Assembly: GCA_024276605.1 (NCBI GenBank) | Contig: JAJRWX010000095.1 | Span: 1 to 64,000, forward strand | DNA: 64,000 nucleotides | Direction of reading: 5' to 3' | Source of the DNA: Planctomycetota bacterium | GTDB taxonomy: Bacteria; Planctomycetota; Phycisphaerae; UBA1845 | Shown here: positions 63,304 to 64,000 of the stretch, piece by piece | Layout of the letters: the number at the start of each line of letters is the position of its first letter | Numbering within the stretch: position 1 is the first letter of the stretch | Translations under genes and position numbers: made by a program | The notes under the pieces: model-generated | What the model saw: the letters and a program-made list of their open reading frames with translations, nothing else | Told to the model about the DNA's origin: nothing | Database searches by the model: none

Positions 63304-64000
63304 TTGCGCACTTTCTATCATTGTATATCCGTCACAACTGCGATCGTGCTATGTAGCCACGGCTTGGCAATAGCGCAAGTCGGTTCGTGTTGTCTGGGCG
63401 ACGGAACTTGTATTAGTACGGATCAAGCGGGATGTGATGCGGTCGTCGGCGATTATGCGGGCGACGGTATAGTCTGCAATTTTGCCGGCTGTGTGGCGGC
63501 GTGCTGCTTCGCGGATAACACATGTTCTGCTCAAACCCGCGACAATTGCGAGGCGATGACCGGAACGTATCAAGGACCGGGGACTACATGCGAGCTTCAC
63601 TGTGCCGCACCTCTTCCACCGATTTTCACCTATCAAGGACAACTCAAGGCGCTTGGCCGCCCGGTTAATGGATTGATTGATATTCAACTATCACTATGGA
63701 CAACAGCCAAGGGTGGAAATCAAGTAGGGACTACACAGGCGTTGTTTGACACCGTAGTCAAGAACGGACTATTCTCTGCTCCTGTCAACTTTCCGGCTGC
63801 TTTGTTCGACGGTGACAATCGATGGCTTGAAGTAGCCGTGCGTAGTCCGGCGTGGGATGGGATTGGTGTCGATCCAGCATATAGCACGCTCTCGCCTAGA
63901 CAGTTAATCACTTACGCGCCGCAATCACTCCAGACGCGCGGGTTACATGTGGATGATGCGGGAAATATAGCCGTGGGACACACGACTCCGACGGCGCTTT
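63304..64000 (+). CDS. Secreted surface protein with Cys-rich repeats, truncated by the right edge
   Basis: The frame is open from TTG 63304 to the last base (232 codons seen). TTG is chosen because GAGGGGGGG lies 7 bases upstream. A signal peptide (VTTAIVLCSHGLAIA) is followed by two Cys-rich repeats, CCLGDGTCISTDQAGCDAV and CCFADNTCSAQTRDNCEAM, of the CCxxDGTCxxxxxxxC kind common in Planctomycetes surface proteins. Then comes a beta domain of the type FTYQGQLKALGRPVNG, ending in YSTLSPRQLITYAPQSLQTR, found at the N-termini of very long planctomycete surface or tail-like proteins. The C-terminus lies outside the window. Confidence 0.72.
   Translation, partial: MRTFYHCISVTTAIVLCSHGLAIAQVGSCCLGDGTCISTDQAGCDAVVGDYAGDGIVCNFAGCVAACCFADNTCSAQTRDNCEAMTGTYQGPGTTCELHCAAPLPPIFTYQGQLKALGRPVNGLIDIQLSLWTTAKGGNQVGTTQALFDTVVKNGLFSAPVNFPAALFDGDNRWLEVAVRSPAWDGIGVDPAYSTLSPRQLITYAPQSLQTRGLHVDDAGNIAVGHTTPTAL

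Overview
The window looks like a chromosomal segment of a Planctomycetota bacterium, probably Phycisphaerae-like. The grounds are inference from content: secreted proteins carrying dockerin-type calcium-binding repeats (3329-5521, 47603-50173), a surface protein with Cys-rich CCxxDGTC-type repeats (63304 to the right edge), a Minf_1886-family gene, an SxtJ/carbamoyltransferase/DUF5989 trio, and mixed-strand gene order with many single genes. Two complete tRNA genes (initiator Met at 28572-28644, Leu-GAG at 45118-45203) and several housekeeping genes (metG, purD, queA, trxA, hemA) show that most of it is core chromosome.

Layout. 1-2863: right end of an integrated element (HTH protein, P27-type terminase small subunit, tyrosine integrase) that ends in a displaced 3' piece of tRNA-Pro(GGG), the likely attachment site. 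3329-5521: secreted dockerin plus pectin-acetylesterase-like hydrolase split by an in-frame stop. 5740-11448: heavy-metal RND efflux operon with a His-rich secreted protein and no outer-membrane channel gene. 11848-14861: DksA-like protein, sigma-54 activator, and a HepT/MntA toxin-antitoxin pair. 14893-21089: a pH/Na+ and stress island: nhaR, Kef-type antiporter and nhaA in one operon, then divergently a hibernation factor, a beta-carbonic-anhydrase-like protein and a tandem universal stress protein. 21312-24250: APC permease translationally coupled to an exported SAM methyltransferase, followed by an exported isoaspartyl methyltransferase. 24414-33297: TlpA-like TPR protein, Ser/Thr kinase, tRNA-fMet, purD, Hsp20, RsbU-like phosphatase, DUF192 lipoprotein. 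33455-33617: a MITE-like hairpin element with a 9-bp target duplication. 33657-44503: SxtJ/carbamoyltransferase cluster, metG, tatA, RicT-like protein, trxA, LpxL-like acyltransferase, queA, TauE-type permease. 44538-50173: GNAT enzyme, tRNA-Leu, a second hairpin element, ABC-F ATPase, large dockerin protein. 50585-55253: assimilatory sulfate reduction and siroheme genes. 55504-57873: membrane-anchored ankyrin protein and an IS4 remnant. 57914-62562: one-carbon/methionine module. 63304-64000: truncated surface protein.

The most interesting region is 50585-50877. A consensus-like promoter (TTGACA, 17 bp, TACCAT) appears to start transcription at or next to an ATG that opens a 40-codon ORF with six Cys codons in an eight-codon run. 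This is followed by mutually exclusive antiterminator and terminator structures and then cysH, encoding an APS-reductase-type enzyme. The geometry fits classical translation-coupled attenuation sensing cysteine. Downstream hemA, cbiX and a cobA-hemD fusion would supply siroheme for sulfite reductase, so cysteine supply may gate the whole block. This is inference from sequence.
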